Assembly: GCA_002342165.1 (NCBI GenBank)
Contig: DDPM01000128.1
Span: 9,936 to 29,674, forward strand
DNA: 19,739 nt
Direction of reading: 5' to 3'
Origin: Hylemonella sp. UBA2468
GTDB taxonomy: Bacteria > Pseudomonadota > Gammaproteobacteria > Burkholderiales > Burkholderiaceae_C
Each line of letters begins with the position of its first letter. Position 1 is the first letter of the stretch. Shown here in pieces: positions 1 to 6,676 of this stretch. Under the pieces are notes generated by a model. It had not been told where the DNA came from. It saw only the letters and a program-made list of their open reading frames with translations, and made no database searches. The position numbers and the translations under genes are program-made.

Positions 1-72
1 TTAGAGCAAATCAACCAAATTGGTGCACGCATCAGTGCAGAATTTTTAGGTTATGAGCCAACTTTAAAATAA
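1..72 (+). CDS. C-terminal tail of an upstream gene (partial)
   Basis: Frame 1 is open from the first base to a TAA at 70-72 and encodes 23 residues ending in GYEPTLK. The start lies outside the window. The helical, alanine- and isoleucine-rich tail (IGARISAEFLGY) vaguely resembles the C-terminus of IclR-type regulators, but this is too short to identify a family. A regulator just upstream of the cyanate operon would make sense, but that is inference. One of the NtrC-like half-sites (15-27) lies inside this coding tail. Confidence 0.5.
   Translation, partial: LEQINQIGARISAEFLGYEPTLK
11..27 (+). promoter_or_regulatory. NtrC-like enhancer site, distal copy
   Basis: The right half, ATTGGTGCA (19-27), is identical to the right half of the classical glnA NtrC site (TGCAC-N5-TGGTGCA type). 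The left half is poor. The core CCAAATTGGTGCA (15-27) recurs exactly at 81-93, 66 bp downstream. Its centre is about 128 bp upstream of the predicted sigma-54 transcript start, a normal enhancer distance. It lies within the coding tail of the upstream gene, so chance resemblance is possible. Confidence 0.4.
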
Positions 73-76
73 GCAT

Positions 77-93
77 TTGCCCAAATTGGTGCA
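77..93 (+). promoter_or_regulatory. NtrC-like enhancer site, proximal copy
   Basis: This is the second copy of CCAAATTGGTGCA (81-93), with a slightly better left half (TTGCC). It lies in the non-coding gap between the upstream gene and cynA, about 62 bp before the predicted transcript start. A further TGCACCA (106-112) makes an everted pair with TGGTGCA (87-93) around a 12-bp spacer. The direct repetition and the sigma-54 promoter just downstream support an activator-binding role. NtrC as the activator is inferred from the half-site sequence. Confidence 0.45.
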
Positions 94-120
94 TGAGAAT
101 TCGCTTGCACCATTCGTAAG

Positions 121-137
121 CTGGCACGGAGATTGCT
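121..137 (+). promoter_or_regulatory. Sigma-54 (RpoN) -24/-12 promoter of the cyn operon
   Basis: The 17 bases CTGGCACGGAGATTGCT fit the sigma-54 consensus YTGGCACGRNNNTTGCW at every position. GG is at 123-124 (-24 region) and GC at 135-136 (-12 region), with correct spacing. Transcription should start near 148, about 24 nt before the cynA ATG at 172. Sigma-54 promoters need an AAA+ activator such as NtrC, and NtrC-like half-sites lie upstream. Confidence 0.88.
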
Positions 138-141
138 GCTT

Positions 142-174
142 CATGTAGGTATTTAACCCAAAGGTGCCTACATG
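142..174 (+). repeat. Inverted repeat across the transcript start and cynA start codon
   Basis: CATGTAGG (142-149) and CCTACATG (167-174) are perfect inverted arms around 17 bases. In RNA the pairing can extend inwards by five more pairs (U-G, A-U, U-G, U-G, U-A), leaving a 7-nt loop. The right arm contains the cynA ATG and lies next to the likely ribosome site AAAGG (160-164). The predicted sigma-54 start (about 148) falls in the left arm. It could be a DNA operator or a start-codon-masking hairpin. Confidence 0.6.
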
Positions 175-1575
175 ACTTCATATTTTGACCCCTACGAAGC
201 CGACCGTCCTTTGCTGCTCAAGTGCAGCTGTGGCCGAGACCATACCGTCTCTGAACATCAGGCCGAAGCTACCGCTGAGGTTGCCGCTGCAGAGTTGCGG
301 CAACGCAGCCAAGGGCTGGACTTTGAGGCTTACAGCAACCAGTTTGTTGAGGCCACCTTAATCAAGGCCATCTTTCCACAAGACGCCGTTAGAAGGCGTT
401 TTTTGAAAGCAGTGGGCAAGGGCACCGCCATGGCCGCTATATCCAGCGTGTTGCCCATTGCCAGCCTTCAAGCCATGGCGCAAGATAAAAATGCCTTAGA
501 GAAAAAAGACCTCAAGATTGGTTTTATCCCTATCACTTGTGCCACACCACTCATCATGGCGCATCCTTTAGGCTTTTATCGCCAGCAGGGCTTGAATGTA
601 GAGGTCACTAAAACCGCTGGTTGGGCGCTCATTCGCGACAAGATGATCAATAAAGAGTACGACGCGACGCACTTTTTAAGCCCCATGCCATTGGCCATTT
701 CTATGGGTCTGGGCTCCAATGCCACCCCCATGAATGTGGCCACCATTCAAAACGTCAATGGACAAGCCATTACCTTAGCGCTCAAGCACAAAGAAAACCG
801 CGACCCCAAAAACTGGAAAGGCTTTAAATTTGCCATTCCGTTCGAGTTCAGCATGCACAACTTTTTGTTGCGTTACTACTTGGCTGAAGCTGGGATCAAC
901 CCCGATACCGATGTGCAAATTCGTGTGGTACCTCCTGCAGAAATGGTGGCCAACTTACGCGCAGGGAATATTGATGGCTTTTTAGGCCCAGATCCATTTA
1001 ATCAACGCGCCGTATTTGAGGAGGTCGGTTTTATCCATTTGCTGACCAAGGATTTATGGAATGGCCATCCCTGTTGTGCTTTTGGTACCAGCACCGAATT
1101 CATTCAAAAGAATCCGAATACGTTTGCAGCACTTTATAGGTCGGTGCTGACTGCCGCCGCCATGGCGCGCAAGCCAGAAAACCGCGAACTCATTGCCAAG
1201 GTCATTGCGCCTGCTCAGTACTTGAACCAGCCCGAACTGGTGATCACTCAAGTTCTAACGGGCAAGTTTGCCGATGGACTTGGGGGCATTCGAAATGTGC
1301 CCGACCGTGCAGACTTTGACCCTATGCCGTGGCAGAGCATGGCCGTATGGATGCTTACCCAAATGCAACGCTGGGGCTACATCAAGGGCGATGTGGACTA
1401 CAAGCAAATTGCGGAAAAGGTGTTTTTGCTGACCGATGCCAAAAAACACATGAAGTCTCTAGATCAAAAAGTGCCCGATGGCGCCTATCCCAAGTTCAAG
1501 ATCATGGCCAAAGAGTTCGACCCCGCCAAGGCTGCCGAATACGCCAAGAGTTTTGCCATCCGAAAGGTGGCCTGA
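172..1575 (+). CDS. cynA: Cyanate/nitrate-type ABC transporter substrate-binding protein (CmpA/NrtA family), Tat-exported
   Basis: This is the periplasmic solute receptor of an NrtABD/CynABD-type importer (467 aa). Residues 74-79 are RRRFLK followed by a small-residue hydrophobic stretch and AMAQ near 101-104, a twin-arginine signal peptide. The mature part starts around 104 and carries NMT1/NrtA-type segments (KIGFIPITCATPLIMAHPLG, then a GHPCCAFG stretch). The n-region is unusually long, about 73 residues, and contains C18, C20, H24 and H29 in a CSCGRDH context. The ATG at 172 is favoured because an earlier ATG (143) is followed at once by TAG. cynB begins one base after the stop. Cyanate rather than nitrate is inferred from cynS in the same operon; the protein sequence alone does not settle the ligand. 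Confidence 0.85.
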   Translation: MTSYFDPYEADRPLLLKCSCGRDHTVSEHQAEATAEVAAAELRQRSQGLDFEAYSNQFVEATLIKAIFPQDAVRRRFLKAVGKGTAMAAISSVLPIASLQAMAQDKNALEKKDLKIGFIPITCATPLIMAHPLGFYRQQGLNVEVTKTAGWALIRDKMINKEYDATHFLSPMPLAISMGLGSNATPMNVATIQNVNGQAITLALKHKENRDPKNWKGFKFAIPFEFSMHNFLLRYYLAEAGINPDTDVQIRVVPPAEMVANLRAGNIDGFLGPDPFNQRAVFEEVGFIHLLTKDLWNGHPCCAFGTSTEFIQKNPNTFAALYRSVLTAAAMARKPENRELIAKVIAPAQYLNQPELVITQVLTGKFADGLGGIRNVPDRADFDPMPWQSMAVWMLTQMQRWGYIKGDVDYKQIAEKVFLLTDAKKHMKSLDQKVPDGAYPKFKIMAKEFDPAKAAEYAKSFAIRKVA

Positions 1576-1576
1576 C

Positions 1577-2446
1577 ATGAACTCTGTGCGATCGCTCAAC
1601 CTCAGAGCAGGTTTGCTGTCGGTGTTGATTTTCTTATTGGTGTTGGCGATCTGGTATGTGGCTACAGCCTCTTCGGCTACGGTAAGTACCACAGCCGGAA
1701 TGTCGCCCGAACAAATCGAATACGCCAAGATGATGGGCAAAGACGTGGGCACTTCATCCAAGGGCTCTGGGTTTCCAACCTTAGCCCAAATGGGCAGCAC
1801 GGTATGGGGCCACGTATCCGACCCGTTTTACGACAAGGGACCTAACGATAAAGGCATTGCCATTCAGTTGGCCCATTCTTTGGCACGTGTGGCTTTGGGT
1901 TTTGGGCTGGCTTGTTTGGTGGCCATTCCAATGGGATTTGTGATTGGCATGTCGCCTTTGTTGCGCCGTGCTTTAGACCCGTTTATTCAGGTGCTCAAGC
2001 CCATCAGCCCCTTGGCTTGGATGCCATTGGCGCTCTACACCATCAAAGACTCTTCCATTTCGGGAGTCTTTGTCATCTTTATTTGCTCGGTCTGGCCGAT
2101 GTTGGTTAACACCGCATTTGGTGTGGCATCGGTCAAGCGGGACTGGCTTAATGTGGCCGCCACCCTTGAGGTGAGCCCTTTGCGCAAAGCCTTTTTGGTG
2201 ATCCTGCCAGCCGCTGCGCCCACCATTCTGACGGGCATGCGCATCAGCATGGGCATTGCTTGGTTGGTGATTGTGGCGGCTGAAATGCTGGTGGGTGGGA
2301 CGGGGGTGGGTTACTTTGTTTGGAACGAGTGGAACAACTTGTCCCTGACCAATGTGATCTTTGCCATTTTGTTAATTGGTGTGGTGGGTATGTGTCTGGA
2401 CCTCATGTTTGCGCAACTGCAAAAAGGGGTGACCTATGTGGAGTGA
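1577..2446 (+). CDS. cynB: Cyanate/nitrate-type ABC transporter permease (NrtB/CynB)
   Basis: This is the inner-membrane channel subunit (289 aa). One N-terminal membrane segment (about residues 10-33) is followed by a periplasmic stretch to about residue 85, then the BPD_transp_1 core with several more hydrophobic segments. The EAA loop that docks the ATPase reads EVSPLRKAFLVILPAAAP and is followed by TGMR. The ATG at 1577 is chosen because it follows the cynA stop (TGA 1573-1575) after one base and the downstream protein aligns with NrtB-type permeases; a longer in-frame extension back to 1478 would lie inside cynA. It overlaps cynD by 11 bp, so translation is probably coupled. Confidence 0.88.
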   Translation: MNSVRSLNLRAGLLSVLIFLLVLAIWYVATASSATVSTTAGMSPEQIEYAKMMGKDVGTSSKGSGFPTLAQMGSTVWGHVSDPFYDKGPNDKGIAIQLAHSLARVALGFGLACLVAIPMGFVIGMSPLLRRALDPFIQVLKPISPLAWMPLALYTIKDSSISGVFVIFICSVWPMLVNTAFGVASVKRDWLNVAATLEVSPLRKAFLVILPAAAPTILTGMRISMGIAWLVIVAAEMLVGGTGVGYFVWNEWNNLSLTNVIFAILLIGVVGMCLDLMFAQLQKGVTYVE

Positions 2447-3284
2447 TGTTCTGGAGCGTTCTGTGGCCGCATTGTCTACCGTTCAACATGGTCAAGGCTT
2501 TTTGCGCATTGAGCAACTCTGCAAGGCCTACAACCCCTTAAAACCTGTGTTCTCTGGGGTGTCATTCACCTTAGATAAAGGGGAGTTTGTCTGCATCATT
2601 GGACATTCAGGCTGTGGCAAAACCACCATCTTGAATGTGTTGGCAGGTTTAGATCAAGCCACCAGCGGCCATGTGTTTATGGATGGACGCGAAGTGGCCG
2701 GGCCAAGCCTAGAGCGGGGTGTGGTGTTTCAGGGTCATGCTCTGATGCCTTGGCTTACCGTGCGTCAAAACATTGCCTTTGCCGTGCGCTCCCGTTGGCC
2801 AGATGTCAGCTCTCAAGAGCTTAAGGATCAGGTAGAAAAGTTCGTGGCCATGGTGAGTTTGTCGCATGCCCTTGACAAAAAGCCTAGCCAACTATCCGGT
2901 GGCATGAAGCAACGGGTGGGCATAGCACGTGCTTTTGCCATTCAACCCAAGATGCTGTTGCTAGACGAGCCTTTTGGCGCACTCGACGCTTTAACGCGTG
3001 GCACCATTCAAGACGAGCTCATGGGCATCGTGCGGCAAACGCAGCAAACCGTGTTCATGATCACCCACGATGTAGACGAAGCCATTTTGTTGGCTGACCG
3101 CATTTTGCTTATGAGTAACGGTAGTGAGTCAGCAGGCGTCTATACACCCGGAGGTATTGCCGAAGTGGTAGTTAACCCCTTACCGCGCAGCCGCACGCGA
3201 TCTGGCTTGCACCATTTGCCGGGCTATTACGACTTGCGCAATCACATTGTGGACTTTTTGGTTACCCGTGCCTTGGCGCACTAA
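2436..3284 (+). CDS. cynD: Cyanate/nitrate-type ABC transporter ATP-binding protein (NrtD/CynD)
   Basis: This is the cytoplasmic ATPase powering the importer (282 aa). Visible motifs are Walker A GHSGCGKT (56-63), Q-loop Q99 in VFQGH, signature LSGGMKQR (153-160), Walker B MLLLDEP (173-179), D-loop GALD and switch histidine H211. The start overlaps the end of cynB by 11 bp, and a ribosome site (AAAAAGGGG, about 2421-2429) lies inside cynB. The single-nucleotide-binding-domain length matches NrtD/CynD and not NrtC, which carries an extra receptor domain. The segment after about residue 228 (PGGIAEVVVNPLPRSR) is the usual NrtD-type tail. It completes a full cynA-cynB-cynD importer. Confidence 0.88.
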   Translation: MWSDVLERSVAALSTVQHGQGFLRIEQLCKAYNPLKPVFSGVSFTLDKGEFVCIIGHSGCGKTTILNVLAGLDQATSGHVFMDGREVAGPSLERGVVFQGHALMPWLTVRQNIAFAVRSRWPDVSSQELKDQVEKFVAMVSLSHALDKKPSQLSGGMKQRVGIARAFAIQPKMLLLDEPFGALDALTRGTIQDELMGIVRQTQQTVFMITHDVDEAILLADRILLMSNGSESAGVYTPGGIAEVVVNPLPRSRTRSGLHHLPGYYDLRNHIVDFLVTRALAH

Positions 3285-3288
3285 GCAT

Positions 3289-3306
3289 TTTCAATTTCAA
3301 TTTCAA
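3289..3306 (+). repeat. Three tandem TTTCAA hexamers in the cynD-cynS spacer
   Basis: Three perfect TTTCAA units (3289-3294, 3295-3300, 3301-3306) followed by a T-run fill most of the 40-bp spacer between the cynD stop and cynS. The ribosome site GGAG (3315-3318) is just downstream. The tract is AT-rich and unlike its surroundings. Copy number could vary by replication slippage. Confidence 0.7.
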
Positions 3307-3324
3307 TTTTTTAATGGAGAAGTT

Positions 3325-3768
3325 ATGAACCGCAACGACGTCACTGAAAAAATCATCTCAACCAAAGTATCCAAAGGGCTCAAATGGGAGGACATCGCTC
3401 AAAAGGTCGGGCTTAGCAAAGAGTGGGTGACCGCCGGTTGCCTTGGTCAAATGACCTTTGATGCTGCTCAAGCCAAAGTGCTTGGAGAGGTATTTGACTT
3501 AAACGCCGAAGAAATCAAGTGGTTGCAAGTGGTACCTTACAAAGGCTCCTTGCCCAGCCAAGTCCCTACCGACCCACTCATTTACCGCTGGTACGAAATT
3601 GTCAGTGTGTATGGCACTACCATCAAGGAGCTGATTCATGAAGAGTTTGGCGACGGCATCATGAGCGCCATTGACTTCAGTATGGATATTGTTCGCCAGC
3701 CCGACCCAAAGGGAGATCGGGTCAACGTGGTGCTCTCTGGCAAGTTTTTACCTTACAAGCAGTACTGA
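3325..3768 (+). CDS. cynS: Cyanate hydratase (cyanase, EC 4.2.1.104)
   Basis: Cyanase converts cyanate and bicarbonate to carbamate, which decays to ammonia and CO2. The 147-aa protein is slightly shorter than E. coli CynS (156 aa). The catalytic triad of the family is present as R88 and E91 (in LIYRWYEIVSVYG) and S114 (in GIMSAIDF), equivalent to R96, E99 and S122 of E. coli. The N-terminal half (about 1-70) is the POU-like helical domain, and the C-terminal half forms the dimer/decamer active-site domain ending in LSGKFLPYKQY. The ATG at 3325 is preceded by GGAG at 3315-3318. The gene sits right behind cynABD, so imported cyanate is split in the cytoplasm and yields ammonia. Identification is firm. 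Confidence 0.97.
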   Translation: MNRNDVTEKIISTKVSKGLKWEDIAQKVGLSKEWVTAGCLGQMTFDAAQAKVLGEVFDLNAEEIKWLQVVPYKGSLPSQVPTDPLIYRWYEIVSVYGTTIKELIHEEFGDGIMSAIDFSMDIVRQPDPKGDRVNVVLSGKFLPYKQY

Positions 3769-3774
3769 TTGAAC

Positions 3775-4257
3775 ATGAATCCCACAGCATCGGAGAGCCG
3801 ACCACCATTCCCCCCATTTACTGCGGACACCGCAGCACAAAAAGTTCGCATGGCGGAAGATGCATGGAACACACGTGATCCTGTGCGTGTGGTGGGGGTT
3901 TACACCCACGACACACGTTGGCGCAACAGGTCAGAGTTTCCGGTTGGGCGGGAAGAAGTCAAAGTTTTTTTGACTCGCAAGTGGGCGCGTGAGTTGGACT
4001 ATCGCCTGATCAAAGAACTCTGGGCCTTTACTGACAATCGCATAGCCGTGCGATTTGCTTACGAGTGGCATGATGATTCAGGCAACTGGTTTAGAAGTTA
4101 TGGCAATGAAAACTGGGAGTTCAATGAACAGGGCCTCATGATGCGGCGTTTTGCCAGCATCAACGATTTGCCGATTGCTCAAGCCGACCGCAAGTTTCAT
4201 TGGCCATTAGGTCGCAGACCTGATGATCATCCTAGCCTCAGCCAATTGGGACTTTGA
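3775..4257 (+). CDS. NTF2-like (DUF1348/SnoaL-fold) protein in the cyanate operon
   Basis: This is a 160-aa soluble protein with no signal peptide, of the nuclear transport factor 2-like fold and resembling the DUF1348 group. Recognisable stretches are AWNTRDP (a typical start of helix 2) and [12 protein letters not shown] with [10 protein letters not shown] in the beta-sheet. It begins six bases after the cynS stop, so it is probably co-transcribed. A TTG at 3769 is also in frame, but the ATG at 3775 is preferred. Its biochemical role is unknown. NTF2-like folds host both enzymes and ligand-binding proteins, so a carbamate, cyanate or bicarbonate-related role can only be guessed from position. 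Confidence 0.8.
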   Translation: MNPTASESRPPFPPFTADTAAQKVRMAEDAWNTRDPVRVVGVYTHDTRWRNRSEFPVGREEVKVFLTRKWARELDYRLIKELWAFTDNRIAVRFAYEWHDDSGNWFRSYGNENWEFNEQGLMMRRFASINDLPIAQADRKFHWPLGRRPDDHPSLSQLGL

Positions 4258-4390
4258 AAAAAACCAATGACTAACCACAAAGCTTATAGGGCTAATTTCG
4301 ATTAGATTTCACTGGTAATTACCAATATGGGTTGTTTGTAGTCATCCATAAAATTTGCTTTTAGATTTGAACGCAAAACAACCTAACTTC
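4258..4390 (+). promoter_or_regulatory. Intergenic region before the catabolic cluster, with operator-like palindrome
   Basis: This 133-bp gap separates the cyanate operon from the next cluster. It holds a perfect 12-bp palindrome TGGTAATTACCA (4313-4324) and a small inverted repeat CTAAT-TTCG-ATTAG (4292-4305). The TGGT...ACCA arms recall GntR-type operators, although the spacer is one base longer than the usual FadR-type site. No sigma-54 promoter and no convincing -35/-10 pair was seen, and no terminator with a T-run. The palindrome is the best candidate for regulation of the cluster at 4391-13016. Confidence 0.5.
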
Positions 4391-5617
4391 ATGCAGATTA
4401 ATGCCAACCGTGATACCCAAGTCATTATTTCTGGTGCAGGACCCGTTGGCCTTTTAACTGCTTTGATATTGGCCCAGAACCAAATCAGTTGTTTGGTTTT
4501 GGAAGCACATTCCACCCTGACCCACGATCTGCGAGCGGGCACCTTTCACCCACCTACTCTGGAAATGTTGGATCGCGTGGGGGTTACTCAGGCGATGTTG
4601 GACATTGGCATTCGGGTGCCCAAGTGGCAGTCTTGCGACTTGGATTTTGGCTTGGTCGCGGAGTGGGATTTGGGTTTGCTGGCTCAAGACACCACTTACC
4701 CGTTCAGGTTACATCTTGAGCAGCATCGTCTTACCCCTCTGCTCTTAGAGCGCTTAAGCCCATATCCGCATGTTGAGGTTTTGTTTGATCATGCCCTGAC
4801 ATCCTTTGTGCAAAACGAAGAGGGTGTGACCGTAGAGGCTCAAAGTCCTAATGGAGCACAAAAATTCAATTGCCAATGGCTTGTCGGTGCTGATGGCGGA
4901 CGCAGCCAAGTTCGTAAATCTGCAGATATTGAATTTTCGGGCTACACATGGCCTGAGCGCTATAGCGTGATCAGTACCACCTATGACTTTGCTGAATTGA
5001 ACTATCGTGAAAACGCCTACATCAGCGACCCTGAGCAATGGGTGGCTGTTTTCAAGATGCCGGATGTGACTGAAAGCGGACTTTGGCGAATGACTTTACC
5101 TGTTTCGACAGAGGTTACAGACGACACGGCGCTGGCCGGACCTTACGCACAACATGCAATCCACCGTGTCACGGGTGCTGCTGCAGAAGTGGTGTACCCC
5201 ATCGTTCACCAGAGCATTTACAACGTGCATCAACGGGTGGCCGCTCATCTCAGAAAAGGCCGTGTACTGTTGGCGGGTGATGCAGCCCATGTGAACAATC
5301 CCTTGGGCGGTTTTGGCTTGAACAGCGGCATACATGACGCCTTTAACTTGGCAGACAAATTGTCTGAAGTGCTCCACGGACAGGCAGATGACTCTTTGAT
5401 GGACCTGTACCATAGGCAAAGACACACGGTGAATGTGGAGTACGTTCAAGAACTGTCTGTAAAAAATAAAAAGAACCTAGAAGAAAAGGACCCCGAGCTT
5501 CGTTCGCAACGTAGGCGAGAACTGCAAGAAATCTGTGCTGACCCTGATCGAGCTAGGGCTTACCTGTTGAACTCTTCCATGATCAACAGTATCAAGCGCG
5601 CCGAAGCCATTCAATGA
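4391..5617 (+). CDS. Class A FAD-dependent aromatic/heterocycle monooxygenase
   Basis: This is a single-component flavoprotein hydroxylase of the PHBH/MhpA/NicC type (408 aa). It carries the dinucleotide motif GAGPVG (15-20) with E39 at the ribose-binding position, the DG motif GADGGRS (about 165-171), and the GD motif LAGDAAH with NPLGGFGLN (about 293-310). It lacks the C-terminal thioredoxin-like domain of the ~550-aa phenol and MhpA enzymes. The ATG at 4391 is preferred over an in-frame TTG at 4355, which would add 12 residues unlike the family. It opens a nine-gene cluster with an amidase, an isomerase-like protein and transporters. This suggests that it hydroxylates or opens a ring, perhaps a pyridine- or pyrimidine-like one. 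The substrate is not identifiable from sequence. Confidence 0.85.
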   Translation: MQINANRDTQVIISGAGPVGLLTALILAQNQISCLVLEAHSTLTHDLRAGTFHPPTLEMLDRVGVTQAMLDIGIRVPKWQSCDLDFGLVAEWDLGLLAQDTTYPFRLHLEQHRLTPLLLERLSPYPHVEVLFDHALTSFVQNEEGVTVEAQSPNGAQKFNCQWLVGADGGRSQVRKSADIEFSGYTWPERYSVISTTYDFAELNYRENAYISDPEQWVAVFKMPDVTESGLWRMTLPVSTEVTDDTALAGPYAQHAIHRVTGAAAEVVYPIVHQSIYNVHQRVAAHLRKGRVLLAGDAAHVNNPLGGFGLNSGIHDAFNLADKLSEVLHGQADDSLMDLYHRQRHTVNVEYVQELSVKNKKNLEEKDPELRSQRRRELQEICADPDRARAYLLNSSMINSIKRAEAIQ

Positions 5618-5662
5618 AACCCAATCAATTGACTCACCCCTTGACTTGATGGAGATACATAG

Positions 5663-6634
5663 ATGCGCTTTTTAAGCTTATTGGCATTGGCGGCCCTGTT
5701 TCAGTTTTTTGGGTTTCACCACGTGGTACTGGCTCAAGATTGGCCTGTGCGGCCAATCAAATTGATAGTGCCCTTTGCAGCGGGGGGAAACACCGATTCC
5801 ATCGCGCGGCTTGTGTCAGAACGGCTCACGAGCTCATTAGGCCAGCCGGTGGTGGTTGAAAACAAACTCGGTGCAGGCGGTGGTATTGCTGCTGAATTTG
5901 TCGCTAAAGCCACGCCCGATGGATACACCTTATTGATGGCTGCGATGCCTATCATGGCTATTTTGCCGGTAATCAACAAAACCAATTACGACCCCATTCG
6001 CGATTTTCAACCTGTCAGCAACATAGGAAGCAACCCCTTTGTAATGGGCGTTCACAAATCTATATCTGCCAACAACGTTCAAGAGTTCGTAAGCTTTGTC
6101 AAAAAAAATCCTGGAAAGTTCAACTTTGCGTCTGGCGGTTCTGGCAGTGTGTCGCACCTAACGCCCGCTTTATTTCTCAAGCGAGCAGACCTTGACATGA
6201 CCCACATTGCCTACAAGGGTGGGGCACCCGCAGTAGCCGATTTGCTTAGCGGAAACGTTCAGATGTACTTTGGCAACCTGTCCGAATTACAGCCTCATGT
6301 GAGCGGCGGCCTGATCAAAATCATTGGAGTCTCTAGTGATCGAAGGGCATCTCAGTTGCCTCTGGTACCCACCATTGCGGAGTCTGGATATCCTGGTTTT
6401 AAAACCGTTACGTGGAATGGATTGATGGCTCCTGCAAATACGCCTCAAGGGGTTGTTCAAAAACTATCAGATGCAGTCAAGGAAATGATGTCGTCCGAAG
6501 CCACCCGTCAACGTCTCTTGTCTTTGGGCGTTGACCCCATTGGCAACACCCCTAAAGAATTTGCGGATACGGTAAAGCTTGACATCACGATTTGGTCTGA
6601 AGCAGCCAAAGCTGCTAACCTGAAAATGGAGTAA
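5663..6634 (+). CDS. Bug-family (TctC-like) periplasmic substrate-binding protein, orphan
   Basis: This is a 323-aa extracytoplasmic binding protein of the tripartite tricarboxylate transporter type. A signal peptide covers about residues 1-24 (cleavage around VLAQD). The typical Bug start PVRPIKLIVPFAAGG follows, then the GAGGGIAAEFVAKATPDGYT segment, SGGSGSVSHL and HIAYKGGAPAVADLLSG. Bug proteins usually bind carboxylates, amides or aromatic acids through backbone contacts. No TctA/TctB membrane genes are nearby, as is usual for the many orphan Bug genes of Burkholderiales. A ribosome site GGAG (5651-5654) precedes the ATG. It may bind the same compound the cluster degrades or serve a distant TctAB pair. 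Confidence 0.9.
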   Translation: MRFLSLLALAALFQFFGFHHVVLAQDWPVRPIKLIVPFAAGGNTDSIARLVSERLTSSLGQPVVVENKLGAGGGIAAEFVAKATPDGYTLLMAAMPIMAILPVINKTNYDPIRDFQPVSNIGSNPFVMGVHKSISANNVQEFVSFVKKNPGKFNFASGGSGSVSHLTPALFLKRADLDMTHIAYKGGAPAVADLLSGNVQMYFGNLSELQPHVSGGLIKIIGVSSDRRASQLPLVPTIAESGYPGFKTVTWNGLMAPANTPQGVVQKLSDAVKEMMSSEATRQRLLSLGVDPIGNTPKEFADTVKLDITIWSEAAKAANLKME

Positions 6635-6640
6635 AACTTC

Positions 6641-6676
6641 ATGACAACCTCTCCCCAACTTATTTATGTCGTCTAA
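6641..6676 (+). other. Possible 11-codon leader ORF overlapping the next gene's start
   Basis: An ATG at 6641 with a well-placed GGAG (6628-6631) begins an 11-residue frame (MTTSPQLIYVV) that ends at TAA 6674-6676, just inside the following gene, whose ATG (6666) has no clear ribosome site. It could couple translation, or mark a small frameshift at the original start of the isomerase-like gene. Confidence 0.3.

Noticed and set aside
106..122. Full NtrC dyad starting at TGCACCA (106-112)
   Set aside because: The expected GGTGCA partner after five bases reads TAAGCT, so only a half-site is present here.
1478..1576. Longer start of the cynB permease inside cynA
   Set aside because: The extension is out-of-frame cynA sequence rich in Pro/Ser/Arg; ATG 1577 directly follows the cynA stop.
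1054..1800. Minus-strand frames within the cynA/cynB region (e.g. 1459-1800)
   Set aside because: They overlap well-supported transporter genes on the other strand and show no domain motifs.
4255..4310. Rho-independent terminator after the NTF2-like gene
   Set aside because: The CTAAT-TTCG-ATTAG hairpin is only five weak pairs and is not followed by a T-run.
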